Below are positions 19,837 through 26,618 of a stretch of DNA of 26,713 nt, piece by piece. The notes below the pieces were generated by a model. The model made no database searches, was not told the origin of the DNA, and worked only from the letters and a program-made list of their open reading frames with translations. The number at the start of each line of letters is the position of its first letter. The stretch's first letter is position 1. The position numbers and the translations under genes are program-made. The stretch covers positions 1-26,713 of the forward strand of contig DATBFG010000062.1 of NCBI GenBank assembly GCA_036558645.1, written 5' to 3'. The DNA is from DATBFG01 sp036558645 (GTDB lineage: Bacteria > Acidobacteriota > Terriglobia > Terriglobales > Acidobacteriaceae).

Positions 19837-19996
19837 GTAGCCCGGGTGCCCCACACAACACGCCTTTTGTTGTGTGGGAAAAAGCGGTTTCATCCGAATT
19901 TCAAGTCCCGAAGGGACGGGCAATCTTAGCCCAGCGCTTCAGCGCTGGGAAACGTGAAAGAAGTCAGTCAAGTCCCAGAGGGACGGCCGAATTTCG
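19837..19996 (+). repeat. Multi-hairpin dispersed repeat, copy B (better preserved)
   Basis: Hairpins in order: a perfect 11-bp stem (19850-19860/19868-19878, CCCACACAACA/TGTTGTGTGGG); GTCCC-GAA-GGGAC (19905-19917); a perfect 8-bp stem CCCAGCGC/GCGCTGGG (19930-19937/19942-19949) with TTCA loop; and GTCCC-AGA-GGGAC (19972-19984). The 23-nt run 19954-19976 is identical to copy A. The element may extend rightwards to about 20157 through two more hairpins. Confidence 0.8.
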
Positions 19997-20023
19997 ACCA
20001 CTCGATCCTCCGTTCCTAAAATG

Positions 20024-20056
20024 GGCCGACAAAGGAAATTTGTCGGCCATATTTTT
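20024..20056 (+). terminator. Orphan terminator-like hairpin inside the repeat region
   Basis: A perfect 10-bp stem (20024-20033 GGCCGACAAA, 20039-20048 TTTGTCGGCC, 5-nt loop) followed by ATATTTTT on the plus strand, the form of an intrinsic terminator. No plus-strand gene ends nearby; the last one stops at 18719. It may be part of the composite repeat or may end an unannotated RNA. The minus strand gives CATTTT after the stem, so it may work both ways. Confidence 0.6.
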
Positions 20057-20541
20057 GCTTCCATCACTGACAACCATCCTCTGGAATGCCAAACTCATCG
20101 TCGGATTCGTGTCTGCCAACGCCGTCGCTCTTCCCATCGGCTCCCTAACGGGAGCCGAAATTGTTCTTTGACAAACTTTGCCCCTGACGCGGATGTGCGG
20201 GATCACGGCCTTCGAGAGTGTCCGACAGGACTTGCTGGAAACCAAGTTGATGACTGAAGATACCTGTCAGTTGAGGGCTACGAACAACCCTGAACTAACA
20301 ACCGTCTTTTCAAGATTTTAGCTGTAACTCCTTTATCCGGAAGATTTTGCAGGGAAAATCGCGCTAAATCGATGATTCCATTGAAAGGCTAGGGGGAGGG
20401 GGACCCTCCTATGGCGACATGATCTGCTCGAGTTGGAACTGGCCCACCAGCGACAGCCATTGGGGATTCCCTCACCTGTCGATCTTCGCCGCCGCCAAAC
20501 GACTATAGAGTGAAAGCAGTCAGATCCAGTGGGAGCGAAGC

Positions 20542-20934
20542 ATGAAATTCATAGTCCTTGGATATTACGACGACAAAAAGTGGGAAGCGCTATCAGAAAA
20601 AGAGCAGAAGACATTCATGGAAGAATGTCTTGCCTATGACGATGTCCTGCGCAATGGCGGACACGTTGTAGGAGGCGAAGCGCTCGAGCCCGCCCAGAAT
20701 GCCACCACGATCCGGTTCAAAGAAGGCAGAGCAATGATTACCGACGGCCCGTATGCAGAGACGAAGGAGCAGATCGGCGGCGTCATATTCCTCGAGGCCC
20801 GAGACCGGAAACAAGCCATCGAGTTGATGTCGAAGCATCCCGGGCTACGGATCGGCCCGATGGCAATCCGTGCCCAGGATGCGGAGATGATGGCGGAGTT
20901 CGAAGCGCGGCACAAAAAACAAAAGGCTCAGTGA
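20542..20934 (+). CDS. YCII-related (DGPF-domain) protein
   Basis: A 130-residue small cytosolic protein. MKFIVLGYYDDKKWEALSEKEQ at the N-terminus and the T67DGPY71AETKEQIGG motif identify the YCII/DGPF family (ferredoxin-like fold). Many members sit next to ECF sigma factors or are fused to them; enzymatic function is mostly unproven, although the YciI fold carries a His/Asp pair in some. GGAG lies 6 nt upstream of the ATG. It is a lone plus-strand gene convergent with the ArsR-SRPBCC operon; the 70-nt gap has a small inverted repeat without a T-run. Confidence 0.9.
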   Translation: MKFIVLGYYDDKKWEALSEKEQKTFMEECLAYDDVLRNGGHVVGGEALEPAQNATTIRFKEGRAMITDGPYAETKEQIGGVIFLEARDRKQAIELMSKHPGLRIGPMAIRAQDAEMMAEFEARHKKQKAQ

Positions 20935-21004
20935 CGTTTACGGGAGCACACCATGCAAGCCCGAATTCGGCTTGCCTGGGACATTCTCGCGGACCGCGAA
21001 ATCA

Positions 21005-21214
21005 CTACGCCGGCTTTTTCGAAAACAGGCGTCGCAAAACGTGGCCCTTCCACATCCACAATCCTGTAAGCACCATGACAGGAAGGAAGACGAACCGCGT
21101 CGGCCCCGCATAGTCGGGAAGCTTTTCGAATGGACTATAGATGTAACCGACGATCGGAATAGCGAAGATGATGTGAATCCAGCGAAAAATCACACGTGTC
21201 GTGGCGTGATTCAT
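21005..21214 (-). CDS. Small two-helix membrane protein
   Basis: A 69-residue protein with two predicted membrane helices, VIFRWIHIIFAIPIVGYIY and FVFLPVMVLTGLWMW, separated by a short loop SPFEKLPDYAGPTR and ending in a basic tail GHVLRRLFSKKPA. I do not recognise the family. The start at 21214 is chosen because TGAGGAAATC immediately precedes this ATG; an upstream in-frame ATG at 21265 lacks such a site. It is the third gene of the ArsR-SRPBCC unit (75 nt after SRPBCC), so it probably responds to the same signal. Confidence 0.75.
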   Translation of the reverse strand: MNHATTRVIFRWIHIIFAIPIVGYIYSPFEKLPDYAGPTRFVFLPVMVLTGLWMWKGHVLRRLFSKKPA

Positions 21215-21289
21215 GATTTCCTCAGTCCATGAAAGTTTTGAGTCGTGAAATCCCGCCCAAGCCAAGAAGCATGCTTGAGCGGGTCACGT

Positions 21290-21817
21290 TTACCACTTTG
21301 GAGCTTCGACGCCGAACTGCTTGGCATATTCGGCGTTCAATCGCTTCCAGCCTTCGAACTTCATCGCATCTGCGCCGGCGATGCGATTCATCGGAGTTCC
21401 GCTGAGAAGCCGATCGAGCACATCGAATGCAATGTGCCATCCCGCAGCGCCCATCGAGATGAAGCGTCGATCGATAGTCGACCATAGCGTCAGACGCGTT
21501 CCGCCATCCGACGGCTCGAGTTCCCAACGCATGTCGCCGTACTCGAGCAACTTCGGAGCCTCCGCTCGCGTAACTCGCGTGTCGATCGGCGTCGGATTTC
21601 CTACCCAGGTGAGCTTCACGCTTCCAACCGTAGCCATGTTCGCGTCGACGTCAAACGGCGCCCACTCGCGAAGATGCTTCGGATCGGTCAGGGCCTCCCA
21701 AACTTTCTCCGGCGAGTGACGTAGCTGGCGGACGAGAATCAGCGTCCACTTATCGCCGTCTTTTTTCACCTGTGCGCCGGTGGCGGGACCCGGTGTGTAC
21801 TGTTCGCGATCGATCAT
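21290..21817 (-). CDS. SRPBCC (AHSA1/START-like) domain protein
   Basis: A 175-residue soluble protein of the SRPBCC superfamily, Aha1-C-terminal-like (AHSA1) group: LILVRQLRHSPEKVWEALTDPKHLREWAPFDVDAN, then VTRAEAPKLLEYGDMRWELEPSDGGTRLTLWSTIDRR, and a C-terminal helix GWKRLNAEYAKQFG. The helix-grip fold has a deep hydrophobic pocket for a small ligand, here unknown. It begins 3 nt after the arsR stop, and its ribosome site AAGGAG lies within the lysine-codon tail of arsR, so translation is probably coupled. Pairing of an ArsR repressor with an AHSA1-type protein is a common bacterial arrangement. Confidence 0.92.
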   Translation of the reverse strand: MIDREQYTPGPATGAQVKKDGDKWTLILVRQLRHSPEKVWEALTDPKHLREWAPFDVDANMATVGSVKLTWVGNPTPIDTRVTRAEAPKLLEYGDMRWELEPSDGGTRLTLWSTIDRRFISMGAAGWHIAFDVLDRLLSGTPMNRIAGADAMKFEGWKRLNAEYAKQFGVEAPKW

Positions 21818-21820
21818 CTT

Positions 21821-22165
21821 CTACTCCTTTTTCTTTTTCCTTTTCTTTGTTGGCGATGGCTGATCCATGCGGTCGAGGTAGCGTTCGAGTGCGTCGACGT
21901 GAGCGGACCAAAAGCGGCGGAACTGCGCCAGCCACGCATCAACCTCCTGAAGCGGTTCAGGTTTCAGGCGATAGAGACGGCGCTGTGCATCCACCGTTGC
22001 TTCGACAAACCCAGCCTCGCGCAACACGCGCAGATGCTTCGACACTGTCGGCTGCGGCATGTGAAGTTGCCGTTCGATCTCTCCGACCGACTGTTCGGAC
22101 GAGACCAGAAGGCTCAAGATTGCGCGACGGTTGGGCTCGGCAATGATTTCGAATACAGATTCCAC
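21821..22165 (-). CDS. ArsR-family winged-helix repressor
   Basis: A 114-residue DNA-binding protein. ESVFEIIAEPNRRAILSLL is helix 1-2, SVGEIERQLHMPQPTVSKHLRVLREAGFV (26-54) the helix-turn-helix, and EATVDAQRRLYRLKPEPL the wing. There is no cysteine, so metal sensing through the classical ArsR/CadC sites is excluded; it belongs to the SRPBCC-linked group. The C-terminus is lysine-rich (KKRKKKKE). I choose GTG at 22165 because the typical family N-terminus starts there; a longer frame reaches TTG at 22201, but those 36 nt form a promoter (TTGACA, palindrome, TATATA). The predicted transcription start then falls at or next to the GTG, implying a leaderless message. It is first of three genes with SRPBCC and a small membrane protein. 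Confidence 0.88.
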   Translation of the reverse strand: MESVFEIIAEPNRRAILSLLVSSEQSVGEIERQLHMPQPTVSKHLRVLREAGFVEATVDAQRRLYRLKPEPLQEVDAWLAQFRRFWSAHVDALERYLDRMDQPSPTKKRKKKKE

Positions 22166-22171
22166 CCTCTT

Positions 22172-22201
22172 TATATACCTTACTACGTATATACGTGTCA
22201 A
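22172..22201 (-). promoter_or_regulatory. Predicted promoter of the arsR operon with a palindromic operator in the spacer
   Basis: On the minus strand a perfect -35 TTGACA (22196-22201) is 18 nt from TATATA (22172-22177). The spacer contains the perfect 12-bp palindrome ACGTATATACGT (22185-22196), overlapping the last base of the -35. A repressor dimer bound there would block RNA polymerase, so autoregulation by the adjacent ArsR protein is likely (inference). Confidence 0.7.
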
Positions 22202-22471
22202 GGAATATTAAAGAGTCCCTCACCATGGGCCATGTGCGGCAAGAATAAGGAGCGATGCAGGATGGGAACTCCCGGCTTGACGATGAGGAGAGGAGCGATC
22301 GGGTATTGAGCAACACGTTGTCCTTTGACTTGGACGGTTGCATTGACGATTTCGGATTCCCCCTGAGAATCACACAGTAGGATCTTTCGCGCTGCTGGCT
22401 TCCGGCTTGCCCTTCGCATATAGTTACTCACCTGCAGCACCGCCGATAGCACCTTATGAGGAGACCTCAGG

Positions 22472-25400
22472 ATGACTAGGGCTCCGGTCAAGACTTTTTG
22501 CAAGATCGCACTGTTACTCACCGCTGCGCTGGGTACTCTCGTTGTCGCCGAGGAATTGGGTGAGCCGAGCCTCTTCGTAATTGCCGTACTGCCTGATTCT
22601 CCCGTTCACGGCGTTGTCCAGAGCGGCGATGTTTTGCTTGCGTACGATGGAAAGCCGTTGCCGAGCCCTGCTGCCCTGCAGGCAGCAGAAGAAAACACCT
22701 TCGCCAAGAAAGCAATTCCCCTATCTCTCCGAAGAGGCCGTGACACCCAAAGTGTCTTAACTCCGTTGGGAAGCCTAAAACTCACTGTTCGTCCTCCGCT
22801 CTCAGCCGACGTGGCCGGACCTTATGAAACCCACTGCCGGGCAGCATCGTCTTCGCATGCAGTGAAATCCATCACAGAATGCGAACAAGCAGCCAAGGTC
22901 GCTAAGCAAGCAGGAAGCAGCGTGGCCGCGGCTTGGCTTTACGAGTTGCTGGCTGCAGCGGATGAAGCTGAGGAAAAATGGAAGGACGCCGCGGCTTTTC
23001 ATCTAGTGGCCTGGGAACTCTTGGAGCATGGCGATGACCGTGCTGCTCAGTCGCGGGCACTCGCCGGCCTGGGACGATGTAATCGCAAGATGAACGACTT
23101 TCAGACTGCCGAGCAATGGTGGGCACGTGCTCGTGATGTTGATCAGGCAGCAGGATACGAGGCATGGAAAGCATCCGACATCACCAACCTCGGACATGTC
23201 TTCTTTTCACGTGGCGATCTGCAACAGGCACGCAAGAACTACGCTGAAGCTTTGGAAATTCGTCAGCGACTCATGCCGGACTCGAAAGAAGTCGCCGCGA
23301 GTCTTAGCGATCTGGGCGTGATTGCGGCAATCAGCAGCGATTATTCTCTGGCGGAAGACTATGCTCGTCGGGCGCTGGTCATCCGCGAACACCTCGCACC
23401 TGGCTCGCTCGAGGTGTGCGACAGCCTCAACAATCTAGGGATACTGGCCCGGAAGCGCGGCGACTTGAGCGCGGCGCGGGACTATCTTAGCCGTGCGCTC
23501 GCCATTCGGGAGCGCCTGATTCCCGACTCCGAAAAACTCGCTGGAACGCTCGACAATCTCGGCCTGGTGGCTCTCGATGCCGGGGAACTGGAAGAAGCGG
23601 AGAAGTTTCAGCGGCGGGCTCTAGCAATCTTCGAGCGCCTCGCCCCGGGTTCTCTGGACGTCGCAGCTAGTTACAACAACCTGGGGCTGCTGGCGCGCGC
23701 GCGTGGCGATGTTCAAACGGCGTTTGAGTATCACAGCCGCGATCTAGCCATTACCCAAAAACTGGCACCGGATTCCGTCGATCTGGGAACAAGTCTCAAC
23801 AATGTCGGCCTGATCTTTCTGGATCGCGGCGATCTGGATTCTGCGCAGGATTATCTTGGCCGCTCACTGGCGATTTTTCAGCGAGTGGAGCCGGATTCTC
23901 TAGACGTCGCCGGCAACCTCGAAAATCTCGCCCAAGTTGCGATTGCCAAATCGGATTTTAAACTGGCACAGCGCTATTTCAAGCAGGCGCTGGACCTGCG
24001 CGAACAGCTGGCGCCCGATACTTTGAAAGTGGCGGAAAATCTCGACAACTCGGCTGAAATCGCACGTCATCTCGGAGATCTCGCGACCGCGCGTCAACTG
24101 CATGAACAGTCCTCAATACTCTTCGAACAAGTGGCTCCCCGCTCGCTGGAGTTCTCCGCCAACCTCACCAACTTTGGAATTCTTTCTCTCCAGGAGAAAG
24201 ACTTTACTCATGCTCGCGAATACTTCGAACGGGCGATCGGCATCGTCGAGGCTCAGCGCGTAGCCATCGCTTCCGCTGAGGCCCGGGCACTTCTAATTGC
24301 GCAGCACACGAGGCCGTACATCGGGCTCATGCAGACATTCATTGCTCTTGGAGATATCCCGGCCGCGTTCACGGTTTCCGAAAGGGCCCGTGCGAGAAGT
24401 CTCCTCGACTCCCTGGCCGAATCCCATGCGGACATTCGCCGTGGTATCAGTCCTGACTTACTGGAACGAGAGCGGTCTTTGCAGCAAGCGCTCAACGGAA
24501 AAGCGCGCCGGCATTTCGAACTGATCAGTGAGAAGCATGATCCTGAACAGGCCGCTGCCATGTCGAGGGAGATCGACTCCCTGGTCGTGCAATACGACCA
24601 GCTGGAATCCGAGATCAAGGCGCAAGACCCCCGTTATGCAGCGTTCACCCATCCGCCTCTCTCCTATGAAGAAGTGCGTCAAAGGCTCTTGGACGACAAC
24701 ACCCTGCTGATCGAATACGCACTGGGGGAAGATGCGGGCCACGCTTTCGTCGTGGATAGCAACGGAATCAAGCATTACCAATTGCCGGGTCGCCTGAAAG
24801 TTGAGCAAACTGCTCGTGAGGTCTACTCCGATGTGACATCGCGCAATTTCCGCCCGCGAGCGGAGTCCGTTGCACAACGGCAATCGCGGATCAGGCAGGC
24901 GGATAGTAAGTACAGTCAGAAATCGCTGGAATTGAGCCGAATGCTGCTGGGTCCGACGGCAGACGCGCTCGGTAAAAGACGTATCGTCGTTGTTCCCGAT
25001 GGAGCGCTATGGTCGATTCCCTTTGGGGCGCTCCCGGATCCGGTGGCGAAGAGCTGGTCAAACTTGATCACTCAGCACGAGATCATTATGCTGCCGTCGG
25101 CGTCGGTGCTTGGGGCGCAGCGCGAGACGACTCATGGACGCACAGACAGTCCGAAGAAGCTCGCTATCTTTGCTGATCCGGTGTTCGAAGCGGATGACCC
25201 ACGTGTCGTGAGTTTGGAGAGAGAGCTACTCGCCTCCAAGAGTAATCGAGCAGCACTGAAGCATGCTGACACCGCATCAGGGAGCTTGGCCCCGGAAGAA
25301 TTGCGGCGAGCGGTCGATGAGACCGAGTTCATGGAACGCGGCGTGAGAATCCGCCGCTTGCCATTTTCGCGCGAGGAGGCCGAGGCCATCTTTGCGCTTT

Positions 25401-25924
25401 CACCTAAAGACGCCCTAAAGGCGGTGGACTTCGACGCGAGTCGCGATCATCTGATGCGATCAAATCTCGGTGAGTACCAGTTCCTGCACTTTGCAACCCA
25501 CGCCCTGGTTAACAATGAGCATCCTCAGCTTTCAGGTATTGTGCTATCGCTGATTGATACCAATGCGCAGCCTGTCGATGGCTTTCTCAGACTCAACGAA
25601 ATCTACAACCTCAACCTGAAAGCGGATCTCGTGGTCTTAAGCGCCTGCCAGACAGCATTAGGAAAAGAGATCAAGGGTGAGGGTCTGATCGGGCTTACGC
25701 GTGGTTTCATGCATGCTGGCGCTTCGCGGGTGATAGCCAGTCTCTGGAAGGTAGATGACGAGGCCACATCCGAACTGATGCGTCGGTTTTACGGGCACAT
25801 ATTCCGGGACAGGCCGACCATCGGGGACGCCCTCCGCCAGGCTCAACTGGAGATGAGTCGTCAAACACGCTGGAGGTCGCCTTATTTTTGGGCGGGGTTT
25901 GTCATTGAAGGCGAATGGAACTAG
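22472..25924 (+). CDS. Exported PDZ-TPR-CHAT protein (caspase-like)
   Basis: A 1150-residue protein. Residues 9-26 look like a signal peptide (cleavage after VVA26) or membrane anchor. Residues about 31-105 are PDZ-like (VLPDSPVHGVVQSGDVLLAYDGKPL). Helices from about 150 lead into nine kinesin-light-chain-like TPR units, residues 234-602, spaced exactly 41 residues (123 nt) apart without a single indel. A coiled linker follows, with a TPR-associated SERARARSLLDSLAE segment. The CHAT domain (about 740-1150) has WSIPFGALP, FATH1010A and LSAC1059QTALG, giving the His/Cys dyad of caspase-like peptidases, and ends in YFWAGFVIEGEW. It should be an active cysteine protease or a regulated scaffold; the substrate is unknown. 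AGGAG lies 8 nt before the ATG. A sigma-like factor gene follows after 60 nt. Confidence 0.93.
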   Translation: MTRAPVKTFCKIALLLTAALGTLVVAEELGEPSLFVIAVLPDSPVHGVVQSGDVLLAYDGKPLPSPAALQAAEENTFAKKAIPLSLRRGRDTQSVLTPLGSLKLTVRPPLSADVAGPYETHCRAASSSHAVKSITECEQAAKVAKQAGSSVAAAWLYELLAAADEAEEKWKDAAAFHLVAWELLEHGDDRAAQSRALAGLGRCNRKMNDFQTAEQWWARARDVDQAAGYEAWKASDITNLGHVFFSRGDLQQARKNYAEALEIRQRLMPDSKEVAASLSDLGVIAAISSDYSLAEDYARRALVIREHLAPGSLEVCDSLNNLGILARKRGDLSAARDYLSRALAIRERLIPDSEKLAGTLDNLGLVALDAGELEEAEKFQRRALAIFERLAPGSLDVAASYNNLGLLARARGDVQTAFEYHSRDLAITQKLAPDSVDLGTSLNNVGLIFLDRGDLDSAQDYLGRSLAIFQRVEPDSLDVAGNLENLAQVAIAKSDFKLAQRYFKQALDLREQLAPDTLKVAENLDNSAEIARHLGDLATARQLHEQSSILFEQVAPRSLEFSANLTNFGILSLQEKDFTHAREYFERAIGIVEAQRVAIASAEARALLIAQHTRPYIGLMQTFIALGDIPAAFTVSERARARSLLDSLAESHADIRRGISPDLLERERSLQQALNGKARRHFELISEKHDPEQAAAMSREIDSLVVQYDQLESEIKAQDPRYAAFTHPPLSYEEVRQRLLDDNTLLIEYALGEDAGHAFVVDSNGIKHYQLPGRLKVEQTAREVYSDVTSRNFRPRAESVAQRQSRIRQADSKYSQKSLELSRMLLGPTADALGKRRIVVVPDGALWSIPFGALPDPVAKSWSNLITQHEIIMLPSASVLGAQRETTHGRTDSPKKLAIFADPVFEADDPRVVSLERELLASKSNRAALKHADTASGSLAPEELRRAVDETEFMERGVRIRRLPFSREEAEAIFALSPKDALKAVDFDASRDHLMRSNLGEYQFLHFATHALVNNEHPQLSGIVLSLIDTNAQPVDGFLRLNEIYNLNLKADLVVLSACQTALGKEIKGEGLIGLTRGFMHAGASRVIASLWKVDDEATSELMRRFYGHIFRDRPTIGDALRQAQLEMSRQTRWRSPYFWAGFVIEGEWN

Positions 25925-25984
25925 CATTGGCAGGTCGCATCGGCACCTCACGAAAAGGTAAAGCACCGCGACGTCACTCCACGC

Positions 25985-26563
25985 ATGCGTACTCATCCTC
26001 AGAATCAGACAAGTGAGGCTCGCCAGGGATTTGAGCTGCTCCTTACTCATCTGGATTCAAACCGCGATAGCGCCGGCGAGAAGTACGAGCAGCTTCGTCG
26101 CAAGCTGATCAAGTTCTTTGGCTGGTGGGGTTGCCAAATTCCGGAGGACCTTGCGGATGAGAGCTTTGATCGACTCGCCCGGCGGCTCGTTCAAGGAGAA
26201 GCAGTCAAGGATTTGAACGGTTACCTGATGGGAATCGCTCGCCTCTTATATAAGGAGCACGTCAAAGAACAGGTCAGGCACCGCGACAACACCCAGCACC
26301 TGCAGCAGCGTTCGCAAGAGGAAGTTGCTTTCACAGACGAAGAGTCACGATATCAGTGTTACGAACAGTGTCTTTCCAGCCTGCCCTCTCAGAGCCGAGA
26401 GCTGGTGCTCACCTATTATCAGTCATTGGAGTCAAAGGCGACCGAGCGCGAGGCGTTGGCCAGGAAGATGCAAATCCCCTTGAACCTGCTCCGGGTGCGC
26501 GCATTCCGAATCCGGCAGAAGTTGGGAGATTGTCTTGCTAGCTGCATGAAAAAATCGAGCTGA
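25985..26563 (+). CDS. ECF-like sigma factor
   Basis: A 192-residue cytosolic protein with an ECF-type layout. A region-2-like segment, LDSNRDSAGEKYEQLRRKLIKFFGWWGCQIPEDLADESFDRLARRL, is followed by a helix like the end of region 2 (DLNGYLMGIARLLYKEHV) and a linker. A region-4-like helix-turn-helix comes last (CLSSLPSQSRELVLTYYQ, then REALARKMQIPLNLLRVRAFRIRQKLGDCL). The 'DREKAGEKYE.IRRKLIKFF...GC..PE.LADE' pattern is a recurring group in Acidobacteria. The DALLR-type core is poorly conserved, so activity as a true sigma factor is probable but unproven. No clear ribosome site precedes the ATG at 25985. It is 60 nt after the CHAT gene and 55 nt before a possible anti-sigma gene. Confidence 0.8.
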   Translation: MRTHPQNQTSEARQGFELLLTHLDSNRDSAGEKYEQLRRKLIKFFGWWGCQIPEDLADESFDRLARRLVQGEAVKDLNGYLMGIARLLYKEHVKEQVRHRDNTQHLQQRSQEEVAFTDEESRYQCYEQCLSSLPSQSRELVLTYYQSLESKATEREALARKMQIPLNLLRVRAFRIRQKLGDCLASCMKKSS

Positions 26564-26618
26564 AACTATGTAATGAAATGCGAATTTTGCCACTCTTATG
26601 TATGCCTCGAACTGAACG

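Larger units (their letters stand above)
19722..20541. other. 820-nt gene-free region dominated by structured repeats
   Basis: It holds the upstream region of the ADP-ribosylglycohydrolase gene, repeat copy B (19837-19996), an orphan terminator-like hairpin (20024-20056), a further perfect 8-bp hairpin (20138-20145/20150-20157) and a G-rich hairpin (20395-20400/20404-20409) in a purine tract. The open frames across this stretch are repeat-derived and lack ribosome sites. From 20410 to 20541 I see only the ribosome site of the next gene. Confidence 0.6.

Noticed and set aside
18679..20171. Two frames (18679-18954 and 19767-20171) sharing the peptide GRAILAQR-SAG-RERSQSSP, which look like paralogous small proteins
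   Set aside because: The shared peptide is the translated dispersed repeat. Neither frame has a ribosome site, and similarity stops at the repeat borders.
19964..20245. A 93-residue minus-strand frame across repeat copy B and its right flank
   Set aside because: It reads through hairpins of the repeat region, including the terminator-like stem, and resembles no protein family.
20956..20974. Inverted repeat CAAGCC/GGCTTG between the YCII gene and the small membrane protein gene, considered as a terminator
   Set aside because: Only six base pairs and no T-run on either strand.
21821..21860. A-rich lysine codons at the end of arsR considered as a programmed frameshift site
   Set aside because: The arsR stop and the next ribosome site and ATG are in normal order; the run is interrupted by G, and translational coupling explains the arrangement.
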